A DNA stretch of 21,493 nt from an uncultured Treponema sp. (GTDB lineage: Bacteria; Spirochaetota; Spirochaetia; Treponematales; Treponemataceae), in the NCBI GenBank assembly GCA_937885475.1, contig CAKZZR010000188.1, positions 1-21,493 on the forward strand, read 5' to 3'. Each line of letters starts with the position of its first letter. Within the stretch, counting starts at the first letter, position 1. The position numbers and the translations under genes were made by a program. The notes beneath the pieces are model-generated. The model saw only the letters and a list, made by a program, of their open reading frames with translations, was not told the DNA's origin and did not search any database. This document shows, piece by piece, positions 1 to 6,765 of the stretch.

Positions 1-72
1 CAAATTCTCCCTTGCGCTATTTTTATAAATTCAGCCTCTAAAATTGATTTCCATGCCTTTGCGCTATTTTTT
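1..72. repeat. Degenerate arm repeats of MITE family A (left-edge remnant)
   Basis: Two near-identical stretches, CCTTGCGCTATTTTT (about 10-24) and CCTTTGCGCTATTTTTT (about 56-72), lie about 46 bp apart. The first, extended upstream as TTCTCC, resembles the reverse complement of the arm of the element at 21354 (AAAAAATAGCGC-AAGGAGAA) and, less closely, the arm at 5538. I read this as the decayed or truncated right arm of a further family-A copy. No clean TIR is visible here. Confidence 0.4.
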
Positions 73-73
73 C

Positions 74-103
74 TTGACGCTCTCTGCCCTGCGTTTTTAT
101 ATT
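74..103 (+). promoter_or_regulatory. Sigma70-type promoter of the lemA operon
   Basis: TTGACG (74-79) is followed after 18 bp by TATATT (98-103). The predicted transcript starts near 110, leaving a leader of about 60 nt before the lemA start at 170. Confidence 0.55.
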
Positions 104-110
104 TAAATGG

Positions 111-145
111 ACGGACAATGTGTTCGGCTCAGAATGCTTGTCCGT
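111..145 (+). promoter_or_regulatory. Inverted repeat in the lemA leader
   Basis: ACGGACAA (111-118) and TTGTCCGT (138-145) are exact inverted copies separated by 19 nt. They lie just after the predicted transcription start and before the GAGG ribosome-binding site. This could be an mRNA hairpin or an operator. No T-run follows, so it is not a good terminator. Confidence 0.35.
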
Positions 146-169
146 TTAAAAATAAAACGTGAGGTTTTT

Positions 170-778
170 ATGTCTTTGGTAATCAAAAAAACTCTTATAA
201 CGGTTGGAATCATTCTTGCAGTGTTCCTGTGCTGCTATTCGTGCGTCAGCGGAACATATAATGGGCTTGTGAGCAAGGAAGAAAAGGTTAAGGCTCAGTG
301 GGCGCAGGTTGAGAATCAGTACCAACGGAGATACGACCTTGTGCCGAATCTTGTTGCCACGGTAAAAGGCTATGCAAAGCACGAAAGCGACGTGTTCACG
401 CAGATTGCGGACGCGCGCTCAAAGGCGGGCGGTGTGGTCAACATCGACGCTTCGGTAACGGACGACCCGGAACGGCTTGCGGAATTCCAGCGCATTCAGG
501 ATTCTCTTGGTGGCGCGCTCCAGCGTTTGCTCAGCGTGGTTGAGAATTATCCCGACCTTAAGGCTGACCAGAATTTTCTTGCCCTTCAGGATCAGCTGGA
601 GGGAACGGAAAACCGCATTGCCGTAGAGCGCAAGCGCTATAATGATTTTGCGCAGGATTACAACGTGTCCATCCGCAGGTTTCCGGCGGTCATCCTTGCG
701 AACAACATGGGCTTTAAGGAAAAATCATATTTTTCTGCGGCAACGGAAGCAAAAACGGCTCCAGTCGTTCAATTTTAG
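170..778 (+). CDS. lemA: LemA family membrane-anchored protein
   Basis: Encodes 202 aa, the usual LemA size. Residues 5-24 form one N-terminal membrane segment. The rest is a mostly helical soluble domain containing the family signature from about residue 30: YNGLVSKEEKV, then AQWAQVENQYQRR, DLVPNLVATVKGYA and KHE. The start at 170 was chosen over an in-frame upstream ATG at 107 because GAGG sits at 161-164 and the family signature follows at the usual distance. The role of LemA in bacteria is not settled. It is often encoded next to TPM-domain proteins, as here, which suggests a joint envelope role. First gene of a three-gene unit with a promoter at 74-103. Confidence 0.93.
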   Translation: MSLVIKKTLITVGIILAVFLCCYSCVSGTYNGLVSKEEKVKAQWAQVENQYQRRYDLVPNLVATVKGYAKHESDVFTQIADARSKAGGVVNIDASVTDDPERLAEFQRIQDSLGGALQRLLSVVENYPDLKADQNFLALQDQLEGTENRIAVERKRYNDFAQDYNVSIRRFPAVILANNMGFKEKSYFSAATEAKTAPVVQF

Positions 779-799
779 CGGATTTTTTGTGGAGGCGGC

Positions 800-1492
800 A
801 TGAATACAGCGTATATGCTTAGAAAAACCGGGCTTTCGCAGCAGGATTTTGACCATATCCAGCAGGCGGTGAAGCGTGCGGAAGCGCATACAACCGGCGA
901 GATTGCCCTTGCGCTTACCTGCGAAAGCGAGCATTATTCGTTCTGGGAGCTGCTTACGGCAACCTATGTTGCGGCGGCGGTATTCATTGCGCTGCTTCCG
1001 CTTGCAGACAATCTGCTTTCTTTGTATCAGACGCATCTTTGGTATGTTGCGGACTGGCTGCTTCCTGCGTTTTATGGAATTGCGACGCTTGTAACGATTG
1101 CCGCCGGATTTTTTATCGTAAACATTCCATTTTTGGACAGGCTGATAATTCCAAGGTCGGTGCAGACAAAGGCGGTTACCGCCAAGGCGTTTGAGCATTT
1201 TACGCGGAGCGGTGTGTACGACACAAAGGAGCATTCAGGAATCCTTATCTTTGTTTCGTATCTTGAGCGGCAGGTCAGAATCATTGCGGATTCCGGCATT
1301 GCGCAGAAAATTCCGCAGGATTTATGGAATATCATTGCCGACGACCTTGCCGAAGGCATACGGCGCGGGCAGACAAAGGAAGGCTTTGTTTCTGCGGTTG
1401 AAAAGTGCGGCGAACTGCTTGCGGAGCATTTTCCGGCGGGCGAGGAAAATCCCAACGAGCTTCCTGACGGACTGGTGATTTTGGAGGATTAG
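800..1492 (+). CDS. TPM-domain membrane protein (COG3762-like)
   Basis: Encodes 230 aa. The N-terminus (residues 17-40, with TTGEIALAL) looks like the first strand of a TPM domain. Two membrane segments (about 51-75 and 84-109) follow, then the rest of the TPM domain at about 120-210 (HSGILIFVSYLERQVRIIADSGI, then QDLWNIIADDLAEGIRRGQTKEGF). The fold thus appears split by a transmembrane hairpin, as in the COG3762 group. A strong GGAGG at 791-795 sets the start. It follows lemA by 21 bp and the next gene by 1 bp, so it is surely co-transcribed. TPM proteins elsewhere include phosphatase-like and photosystem-assembly factors, but no bacterial function can be assigned from sequence. Confidence 0.85.
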   Translation: MNTAYMLRKTGLSQQDFDHIQQAVKRAEAHTTGEIALALTCESEHYSFWELLTATYVAAAVFIALLPLADNLLSLYQTHLWYVADWLLPAFYGIATLVTIAAGFFIVNIPFLDRLIIPRSVQTKAVTAKAFEHFTRSGVYDTKEHSGILIFVSYLERQVRIIADSGIAQKIPQDLWNIIADDLAEGIRRGQTKEGFVSAVEKCGELLAEHFPAGEENPNELPDGLVILED

Positions 1493-1493
1493 T

Positions 1494-2285
1494 ATGAGGC
1501 TGCTTTTAAAAAAGACCGTTTGCGCTTTGCTTGTGGGCGTGGCGCTCATGCTGTCGCTCCATGCGGCATCTGCCAAAGAAGCTATTCCTCTGAACGGTGG
1601 ATACGTTACGGATAGCGCAAAAATCCTTTCGGCTTCGGAAACCAGGGACATTCAGAATTATCTTGAGAGCCTTGAGTATTCCACCGGAATTCAGGTGGCG
1701 GTGCTTACCTTGCCATCGCTTGGTGGCAAGGATCTGGAGATGTATGCGCTTAACGTTGCCGAGTCCTGGGGCATCGGCCGCAAGGACAAGGATGACGGCG
1801 TTCTTCTGCTCGTTTCCCTTGCGGAACGCAAGGTTCGCATTGAAGTTGGCTATGGGCTTGAGGATAGACTGACCGACGCAAAATGCGGGCTTATCATACG
1901 GAACATCATTACGCCGGAATTCAGAGCTGGTCGGTACGGTCAGGGCATTTATAAGGCTGTGCAGAACATAGGCGGCATCGCAAGCGGAAACGCAGAACAG
2001 GTCTCGCCGTCCGTGAGGGGTGACTCAGAGCTTAACGACGACTGGATGGGGCTTATTTATGGAATTCTCTTTGTCATCGCATGGTTCGTGCTGTTCTCTT
2101 CAATTGCCGGGCGGCGTAATCGTGGCTTCTTTGCGTGGATGCTTTTTGACGCGCTTCTTTCTGGCTCGCGGCGTTCCTCGTATCGCGGCTCTTATTCAGG
2201 ACATGGCGGTTCCGGTTTTTCCGGTTCCGCATTCCACGGCGGTGGCGGGCATTTTGGCGGCGGTGGTGCTTCCGGCGGCTGGTAA
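1494..2285 (+). CDS. Secreted/membrane TPM-domain protein, YgcG-like
   Basis: Encodes 263 aa. A signal peptide covers residues 1-27 (KK, hydrophobic core, AASA). The TPM domain spans about 35-165 (GGYVTDSAKILSASE, then TGIQVAVLTLPSLGG, WGIGRKDKDDGVLLLVSLAERKVRIEVGYGLE, then LTDAKCGLIIRN). One membrane segment lies at about 185-205. The Gly/Ser/His-rich tail ends in HFGGGGASGGW, typical of YgcG-type proteins. GGAGG at 1483-1487 lies inside the end of the previous gene. The TPM domain is predicted to be outside the cytoplasmic membrane. With lemA and the other TPM gene it forms a recurrent bacterial gene neighbourhood of unknown function. Confidence 0.9.
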   Translation: MRLLLKKTVCALLVGVALMLSLHAASAKEAIPLNGGYVTDSAKILSASETRDIQNYLESLEYSTGIQVAVLTLPSLGGKDLEMYALNVAESWGIGRKDKDDGVLLLVSLAERKVRIEVGYGLEDRLTDAKCGLIIRNIITPEFRAGRYGQGIYKAVQNIGGIASGNAEQVSPSVRGDSELNDDWMGLIYGILFVIAWFVLFSSIAGRRNRGFFAWMLFDALLSGSRRSSYRGSYSGHGGSGFSGSAFHGGGGHFGGGGASGGW

Positions 2286-2340
2286 TCGGAAGGCGCGGTA
2301 TTGCAATATGCGATAGGCGCGCATCTTCCCCGCTTCTTAA

Positions 2341-2369
2341 TTGAGCATGATGTTTTTATCTGTTATACT
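2341..2369 (+). promoter_or_regulatory. Sigma70-type promoter of dnaX-ebfC-recR
   Basis: TTGAGC (2341-2346), a 17-bp spacer, and TATACT (2364-2369). The start of transcription should fall near 2376, about 24 nt before the dnaX start codon. No convincing terminator with a T-run separates it from the TPM gene upstream. Confidence 0.65.
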
Positions 2370-2399
2370 GTAATCGTAGTTTCTGATTGGTGGTAAAGA

Positions 2400-4574
2400 A
2401 TGGCATACGAAGTAACAGCAACACGTCGCCGTCCGCAGCAGTTTGAGGATCTTGCGGGGCAGGAATTTGTTGCAGAGACCCTTAAGAATTCCATTAAGAC
2501 AAAGCAGATTGCGCACGCATATCTGTTTGCAGGACCGCGTGGCTGCGGAAAAACCTCTACGGCGCGCATTCTTGCAAAGGCGCTTAACTGTCAGGCTTCC
2601 TCTGAGCCGACGTGCACGCCATGCTGTCAGTGTGAATCCTGCAGGGCAATTACGAACAGTTCAAGCATGGATGTCATAGAGATAGACGGTGCCTCAAATA
2701 CCAGCGTAAACGACGTCCGCCAGATAAAGGACGAGGTCATGTTTCCGCCTACGTCATGCCGCTACAAAATATACATCATTGATGAAGTCCACATGCTTTC
2801 CACCAGTGCGTTCAACGCGCTTCTTAAGACCATTGAGGAACCCCCGGCTCATGTAATATTCATTTTTGCGACTACGGAGCTTCAGAAAGTTCCTGCAACG
2901 ATAAAATCCCGTTGTCAGCAGTATAATTTCAGACTTGTCTCTACGGAACGGCTCAAGGAGCTTTTGAGTGACGCTTGCCGCGAGCTGAACATCACTGCCG
3001 ACGACGAGGCGTTGTATTGGGTTGCCAAGGAGTCCGGCGGCTCTGTGCGCGATGCGTACACGCTCTTTGATCAGGTGGTTGCCTTCAGTGATGGAAGTAT
3101 CACCTATGATAAAATTCGCGACAAGCTGGGGCTTTTGGGCGTTGACCGTCTGAACGCGATTTTTGGAGCTTGTGCCGCAGGAGAATGCGAGAACGTTCTC
3201 AGTCAGCTTGACTCATTCCTTCAGTCAGGAATTTCAATTGAGCAGCTCATCTCCAATTCTTCGGAATATCTGAGAAGCCTGCTTCTTATAAAAAACGGAA
3301 TAAAAAAGGAATCGCTTTTAGGGCAGTCCCCGGAGCGCTATAGCGCCGCTGTCCTTGAGGCGTGGAATACGGTTCAGACGGAGCGCGCGCTTTCGGTGTT
3401 CCTGCAATTGTACCGCGACATACGCTATTCAATTTCGCCGCGTTACGAGCTGGAGCTTGCGTTCAGTCGCTTGTGCTGGTTGCGTCAGTACGTCTCTCCG
3501 TCCGAGGTAAAGGTTGCAATCGATCAGGCACGCGCTCTGCTATTGCAAGGCTCCGGTGCGCCGCAGGCTCAGGCAGGAGCGGGAGCGGCTCCTTTTGGAG
3601 CGTCCGGCAGTTATGGTTCTGCGGTGTCTCCTCTGTCCGCGCAAAACGCTAGCAGCGCATCTTCCTTTGCGACCTCTAAGGCGCAGGCAACGTCGGTTGG
3701 TCAGGGTGCGACCGCACAGATGCCGCAGAATTCGGTGGCTTCCGGTTCTTATGCGCAGGCTGCGGCTCCAGTTCCGGCTCCAAATCCTGCGTCTTTTTCC
3801 GCTTCTCCATCGCCCGAAGGCGCCTCATACGGCAGTTTTGGCTCCGCATCGGACGCTGGAAGCAACAGTCAGAGCGCACCGCAAATGTCGCCTGCTGATT
3901 CTGAGCTTGCGGCGCAAAATGCCATGCCGCAGGGAATGCATACGTTCAGCGCGCTCATGCAGGGCGCAGCTTCCGGGGAGAACGCTACCCCTTTTTATAA
4001 TGGCGGAGCTGTACCGCCTGTAAATACAGCAGCGGCACCTGATTCCGGCGACTATCCTTACGATGACGCTGGAAATCCAGAGGACGGCTCGTATCCCGAT
4101 GATGAGTGGTCATCGTTCAATGGCGCTCAGTCCGACGAGGAGCTTGCGGAATCCTTCGAGAATTCCTTCTCGCAGCAGAAGAAGGTTCAGACTCCGGAAG
4201 ATGTGCATGATTCCTCGCAGTCCTTTACTGCGCCGGACGGAAGCCCGATGACGATGAAATTCCTGTTTGATTCGGTGGTGACGAAGCTTTCGCCCGAAAA
4301 TCCCATGGCTGGCTCCGCGTTGCTTCAGACCGGGGAATGGAAGTTGAATGGTAACAGAATCTCAACGGAAATTGATTCTGATTTTCAGCTGAATTCGATT
4401 CAGAATGCGATTTCTTCAATAAACCGCCTTCTGACGGATTTATGCCGCACGCCAATGGAATTTGAGATTACCAAAAAAGAAATTCATGTTGCAGAAACGC
4501 ACGTTGAGCTTCCGGCTCAGGTTCAGTTGCTGTGCTCTGTTTTCAAAGGAACTGTTGTTGGAGGAAAAAAATAA
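2400..4574 (+). CDS. dnaX: DNA polymerase III clamp loader subunit tau (DnaX)
   Basis: Encodes 724 aa and loads the sliding clamp on DNA during replication. Residues 1-370 are the AAA+ clamp-loader core. Walker A is GPRGCGKTS (45-53). The zinc module uses C64 and the C72/C75/C78/C81 cluster. The DEVH Walker B box lies in IYIIDEVHMLS, the TTELQKVPATIKSRCQ sensor region follows, and the SGGSVRDAYTLFDQ sensor-2 helix comes next. Residues about 380-590 form a low-complexity Ala/Ser/Gln/Gly/Pro linker with repeated SYG motifs, then an acidic stretch. A folded C-terminal domain (about 615-724, TMKFLFDSVVTKLSPENP) resembles the end of tau, which would contact polymerase and helicase. Its stop overlaps the ebfC start (TAATG). 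Two slippery heptamers lie at 3290-3308 (see findings). Confidence 0.95.
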   Translation: MAYEVTATRRRPQQFEDLAGQEFVAETLKNSIKTKQIAHAYLFAGPRGCGKTSTARILAKALNCQASSEPTCTPCCQCESCRAITNSSSMDVIEIDGASNTSVNDVRQIKDEVMFPPTSCRYKIYIIDEVHMLSTSAFNALLKTIEEPPAHVIFIFATTELQKVPATIKSRCQQYNFRLVSTERLKELLSDACRELNITADDEALYWVAKESGGSVRDAYTLFDQVVAFSDGSITYDKIRDKLGLLGVDRLNAIFGACAAGECENVLSQLDSFLQSGISIEQLISNSSEYLRSLLLIKNGIKKESLLGQSPERYSAAVLEAWNTVQTERALSVFLQLYRDIRYSISPRYELELAFSRLCWLRQYVSPSEVKVAIDQARALLLQGSGAPQAQAGAGAAPFGASGSYGSAVSPLSAQNASSASSFATSKAQATSVGQGATAQMPQNSVASGSYAQAAAPVPAPNPASFSASPSPEGASYGSFGSASDAGSNSQSAPQMSPADSELAAQNAMPQGMHTFSALMQGAASGENATPFYNGGAVPPVNTAAAPDSGDYPYDDAGNPEDGSYPDDEWSSFNGAQSDEELAESFENSFSQQKKVQTPEDVHDSSQSFTAPDGSPMTMKFLFDSVVTKLSPENPMAGSALLQTGEWKLNGNRISTEIDSDFQLNSIQNAISSINRLLTDLCRTPMEFEITKKEIHVAETHVELPAQVQLLCSVFKGTVVGGKK

Positions 4575-4879
4575 TGAATCCTTTTGACTTGCTTAAAAAT
4601 CCTTCTGCCATAAAGGAACAGGCAGAAAAATTGCAGAACGAGATGGCTTCCCTTACTGCGGAAGGCTCCAGCGGCGGAAGAATGGTAACGCTCACGCTGA
4701 ACGGAAAGTTTGAGGTGCTGGACATTCATCTTGACCCGCTGTGCGTGGATAACCGCGATGTAAAAATGCTTGAGGATTTGATTGTTGCCGCCCATCGCGA
4801 CGCAATCACAAAGGTTCAGGAAAAAATCAAGGAAAAGTCCGGCGCGCTTTTGGGCGGGCTGAACATTCCGGGGCTTTGA
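4574..4879 (+). CDS. ebfC: YbaB/EbfC family nucleoid-associated protein
   Basis: Encodes 101 aa, the standard YbaB size. It opens MNPFDLLKNPSAIKEQAEKLQ, followed by a GRMVTLTLNGKFEVLDIHLDP strand region and a helical tail ending GLNIPGL, all typical of the family. Members are small dimeric DNA-binding proteins; the Borrelia homologue EbfC is a known DNA-binding regulator. The start at 4574 is preferred to an earlier in-frame codon at 4532 because GGAGG (4560-4564) is well placed and the ATG overlaps the dnaX stop by one base, implying translational coupling. The dnaX-ebfC-recR order is conserved widely in bacteria. Confidence 0.93.
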   Translation: MNPFDLLKNPSAIKEQAEKLQNEMASLTAEGSSGGRMVTLTLNGKFEVLDIHLDPLCVDNRDVKMLEDLIVAAHRDAITKVQEKIKEKSGALLGGLNIPGL

Positions 4880-4883
4880 GCGA

Positions 4884-5474
4884 ATGAATATCATCGATGA
4901 ACTGACAGGTTCTTTCTCCCGCTTGCCGGGAATCGGCAAAAAAAGCGCCGCGCGCATCGTCAATCATCTTTTAAAGGCCGACCAGAACTATGTGAACGCT
5001 TTTTCGCGCCAGATTTCGGAACTTCAGCAGCGCATAAAGCCGTGTTCTGTCTGTGGCTCTTGGACTGAAAACGACCCATGCCCTATCTGTTCCAGCCCTG
5101 TGCGTGATGCTTCGGTCATTTGCGTGGTTGAGCAGCCGCAAGACGTGCAGACCATCGAGGGGGCAGGCGGATACAGCGGGCTGTACCATGTGCTTGGTGG
5201 TGTTATTGCGCCGCTTGAGGGGGTCGGTCCTGACCAGTTGAACATCGCTTCTCTTGTTGCCCGCGTCCAAAAGGGCGGCGTGTCAGAGATTATCATCGCG
5301 ACGAATCCGACTTTTGAGGGAGATTCCACGGCGCTCTATGTGCAACGTCTGCTTAACGAGCATACGTCCGTGCGCGTAACCCGGCTTGCTACGGGAATTC
5401 CGGTTGGCGGCGATTTGGAATATGCCGACAAGCTGACCCTTGCCCGCTCCTTCCGTGGTCGTACTGAATTTTAG
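4884..5474 (+). CDS. recR: Recombination mediator protein RecR
   Basis: Encodes 196 aa, the normal length. Helix-hairpin-helix is at 12-27 (RLPGIGKKSAARI). The zinc finger has C54, C57, C66 and C69 (CSVCGSWTENDPCPIC). A Toprim domain at about 77-170 holds VVEQPQDVQTIE, then GLYHVLGG, and IIIATNPTFEGDSTALY. The C-terminal LATGIPVGGDLEYAD(K)LTL motif is characteristic. RecR works with RecF/RecO to load RecA on gapped DNA. It begins 4 bp after the ebfC stop with a poor Shine-Dalgarno sequence (GAG at 4877-4882 region), so translation probably depends on coupling. Last gene of the operon. Confidence 0.96.
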   Translation: MNIIDELTGSFSRLPGIGKKSAARIVNHLLKADQNYVNAFSRQISELQQRIKPCSVCGSWTENDPCPICSSPVRDASVICVVEQPQDVQTIEGAGGYSGLYHVLGGVIAPLEGVGPDQLNIASLVARVQKGGVSEIIIATNPTFEGDSTALYVQRLLNEHTSVRVTRLATGIPVGGDLEYADKLTLARSFRGRTEF

Positions 5475-5487
5475 GGCGTGGAAAGGC

Positions 5488-5515
5488 TGTGAAAATCTTT
5501 CATTTTTCTTTATAA
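5488..5515 (+). terminator. Weak possible terminator after recR
   Basis: TGAAA-ATC-TTTCA is a 5-bp hairpin followed by TTTTTCTTT. It is short and could fail. The long palindrome at 5538-5750 may be the effective transcript end. Confidence 0.25.
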
Positions 5516-5527
5516 TGTGTTTGCCTC

Positions 5528-5760
5528 GTATAACATTCAGGGACTCCGCATTATAAGGCGATGCATTAAAAAATACTGCAAAGGAGAAGGGTCAGACTTC
5601 AAAAACACTCATTTTTGCTGCCGCGTAAGCGGCAAAGTATATGAGTTCCAAGACAAAAATGCGTGTAGCATGCTAGCATGCGATTTTGAAGGATGAACTT
5701 CGACTGGAAAGTATTTTTTTAGTTCATTTTTTTATAATGCGGAGCCCCTGGTATAACATT
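5528..5760. mobile_element. MITE family A, copy 1, with 10-bp target-site duplication
   Basis: The element spans 5538-5750 (213 bp) and is flanked on both sides by the exact 10-mer GTATAACATT (5528-5537 and 5751-5760), which reads as a target-site duplication. Its ends are inverted: CAGGGACTCCGCATTATAA on the left against the complement of TTATAATGCGGAGCCCCTG on the right, 18 of 19 matching. Weaker arm similarity continues inward for about 90 bp. Inside are a TGCCGC-GTAA-GCGGCA hairpin (about 5619-5634) and the palindrome GCATGCTAGCATGC. It has no ORF, so it is non-autonomous. CAGGG ends and an 8-10 bp duplication are features of the ISAs1 family. A second copy lies at 21354. Confidence 0.88.
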
Positions 5761-5764
5761 TGAT

Positions 5765-5793
5765 TTGACCTGTCAAATAAATTATAGTACAAT
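5765..5793 (+). promoter_or_regulatory. Sigma70-type promoter of the STAS gene
   Basis: TTGACC (5765-5770), 17-bp spacer, TACAAT (5788-5793). It begins only 4 bp after the duplicated target of the upstream element, so that insertion sits directly against this promoter. The leader is about 30 nt and ends with CGGAG (5818-5822). Confidence 0.7.
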
Positions 5794-5828
5794 AAAATCG
5801 GTCTAAGTTACAGAATACGGAGTCCTAT

Positions 5829-6380
5829 ATGACTAATAATAACAGTATTGTTCCCGGCTTTGATGACGAGCGCGATGACAGTTTGAAGGTTTCTCTTGAA
5901 AAAATTGATTCTATTCAGAATGGTCTTGCCGTCTATCTTAACGGTTATATTGATACTTATAACTCAAATTTCTTTCAGAAAAAGATTACGAAGGTAGTGG
6001 AAGCAGGCTATATCAACCTGATTTTTAACTGCTCAGCTTTGAACTACGTATCTTCAACAGGTATCGGTTCGTTCACTTCGTTCCTTAAAATGCTCAAACC
6101 AAAAGGTGGAGATATTGTTCTGCTTGAAATTCAGCCAAAAGTGTACGAAGTGTTCCAGTTGCTCGGCTTCTCTCAGTTCTTCAACATCAAGGATACGATG
6201 GAGGATGCCGTTGCGTTCTTCAAGCAGGGCGCTCCTGTTGCAGAAAACATCTTCCCGAAGGTATTTGCCTGCCCGATGTGCAACAAGCATCTTCGCGCAA
6301 CCCGTTCCGGTCGTTTCCGTTGCTCGGAATGCAAGTCCATTCTTGCAATCAATGATCAGGGCGTTGTTTCGCTTGGCTAA
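5829..6380 (+). CDS. STAS-domain (anti-sigma antagonist-like) protein with C-terminal zinc ribbon
   Basis: Encodes 183 aa. A STAS domain occupies about residues 18-130. The SpoIIAA-type phosphorylation loop is LNYVSSTGIGSF, where S76 aligns with the phosphorylated serine of SpoIIAA. A four-cysteine zinc ribbon follows at 148-168 (C148, C151, C165, C168). Family knowledge says such STAS proteins are switched by a serine kinase/phosphatase pair and act by partner switching; no such kinase or sigma factor gene is in this window. The zinc ribbon may give a second binding surface. It is a single-gene unit with its own promoter and terminator. Whether it is truly an anti-sigma antagonist is inferred. 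Confidence 0.85.
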   Translation: MTNNNSIVPGFDDERDDSLKVSLEKIDSIQNGLAVYLNGYIDTYNSNFFQKKITKVVEAGYINLIFNCSALNYVSSTGIGSFTSFLKMLKPKGGDIVLLEIQPKVYEVFQLLGFSQFFNIKDTMEDAVAFFKQGAPVAENIFPKVFACPMCNKHLRATRSGRFRCSECKSILAINDQGVVSLG

Positions 6381-6399
6381 TTAAAAATGATTTTTATGG

Positions 6400-6427
6400 C
6401 TGCCTCCTCGTGAGGCAGTTTTTTTTT
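6400..6427 (+). terminator. Rho-independent terminator after the STAS gene
   Basis: CTGCCTC (6400-6406), 5-nt loop, GAGGCAG (6412-6418), then nine T residues. A strong, canonical terminator. Confidence 0.9.
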
Positions 6428-6447
6428 GCACCATATTTTCATACCTA

Positions 6448-6476
6448 TTGACTTTTTTTCATAAACCGAATTTATC
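6448..6476 (+). promoter_or_regulatory. Possible promoter reading into the DnaA-box region
   Basis: TTGACT (6448-6453), 17-bp spacer, TTTATC (6471-6476). A transcript from here would cross the DnaA boxes and reach the Nudix gene with a leader of about 280 nt. Confidence 0.35.
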
Positions 6477-6502
6477 TGCGGAAATCACAGTTTTTACACG
6501 AC

Positions 6503-6709
6503 TTATCCACACTTTTTAACCAATTATCCACCGGGAGCATACAGCGCTTGTGGATAACTTTTGAGAAAAAAATTAAGGAATTCCTTTTTTGTATAGTAGA
6601 GATTTTATAATTCTTTGTATTATATAAAAATCTTTGTATGCAAATTTTCTTGAAATTTTTCAATTTTTTTGCAATTTTGTTCTTACAGGCATCTAAAAAC
6701 TTATCCACA
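6503..6709. other. Cluster of DnaA boxes in an AT-rich spacer (candidate origin or titration site)
   Basis: The 385-bp gap between the STAS and Nudix genes contains TTATCCACA at 6503-6511 (+), TTATCCACC at 6524-6532 (+, one mismatch), TGTGGATAA at 6549-6557 (a perfect box on the - strand) and TTATCCACA at 6701-6709 (+). Between the third and fourth lies about 140 bp that is almost all A and T (6558-6690), like a DNA-unwinding element. DnaA boxes this exact are rare by chance in a window of this size. Neither dnaA nor dnaN is present here, so this may be oriC, a DnaA-titration site, or a DnaA-regulated promoter. Confidence 0.6.
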
Positions 6710-6721
6710 ATTTATGAACAA

Positions 6722-6750
6722 TTCACTTCAATCGCATTTTTCTATAGAAT
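6722..6750 (+). promoter_or_regulatory. Possible promoter of the Nudix gene
   Basis: TTCACT (6722-6727), 17-bp spacer, TAGAAT (6745-6750). It starts 13 bp after the last DnaA box, so DnaA bound there could affect it. The predicted leader is very short. Confidence 0.35.
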
Positions 6751-6765
6751 AGTCACGAGGTTTTT

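Noticed and set aside
725..1234. A 169-codon - strand frame overlapping the first TPM gene
   Set aside because: Basic, low-quality protein sequence with no motif; the + strand gene is well supported by ribosome-binding site and domain.
3514..4023. A 169-codon + strand frame within dnaX
   Set aside because: Arg/Leu-rich shadow of the Ala/Ser linker in another frame.
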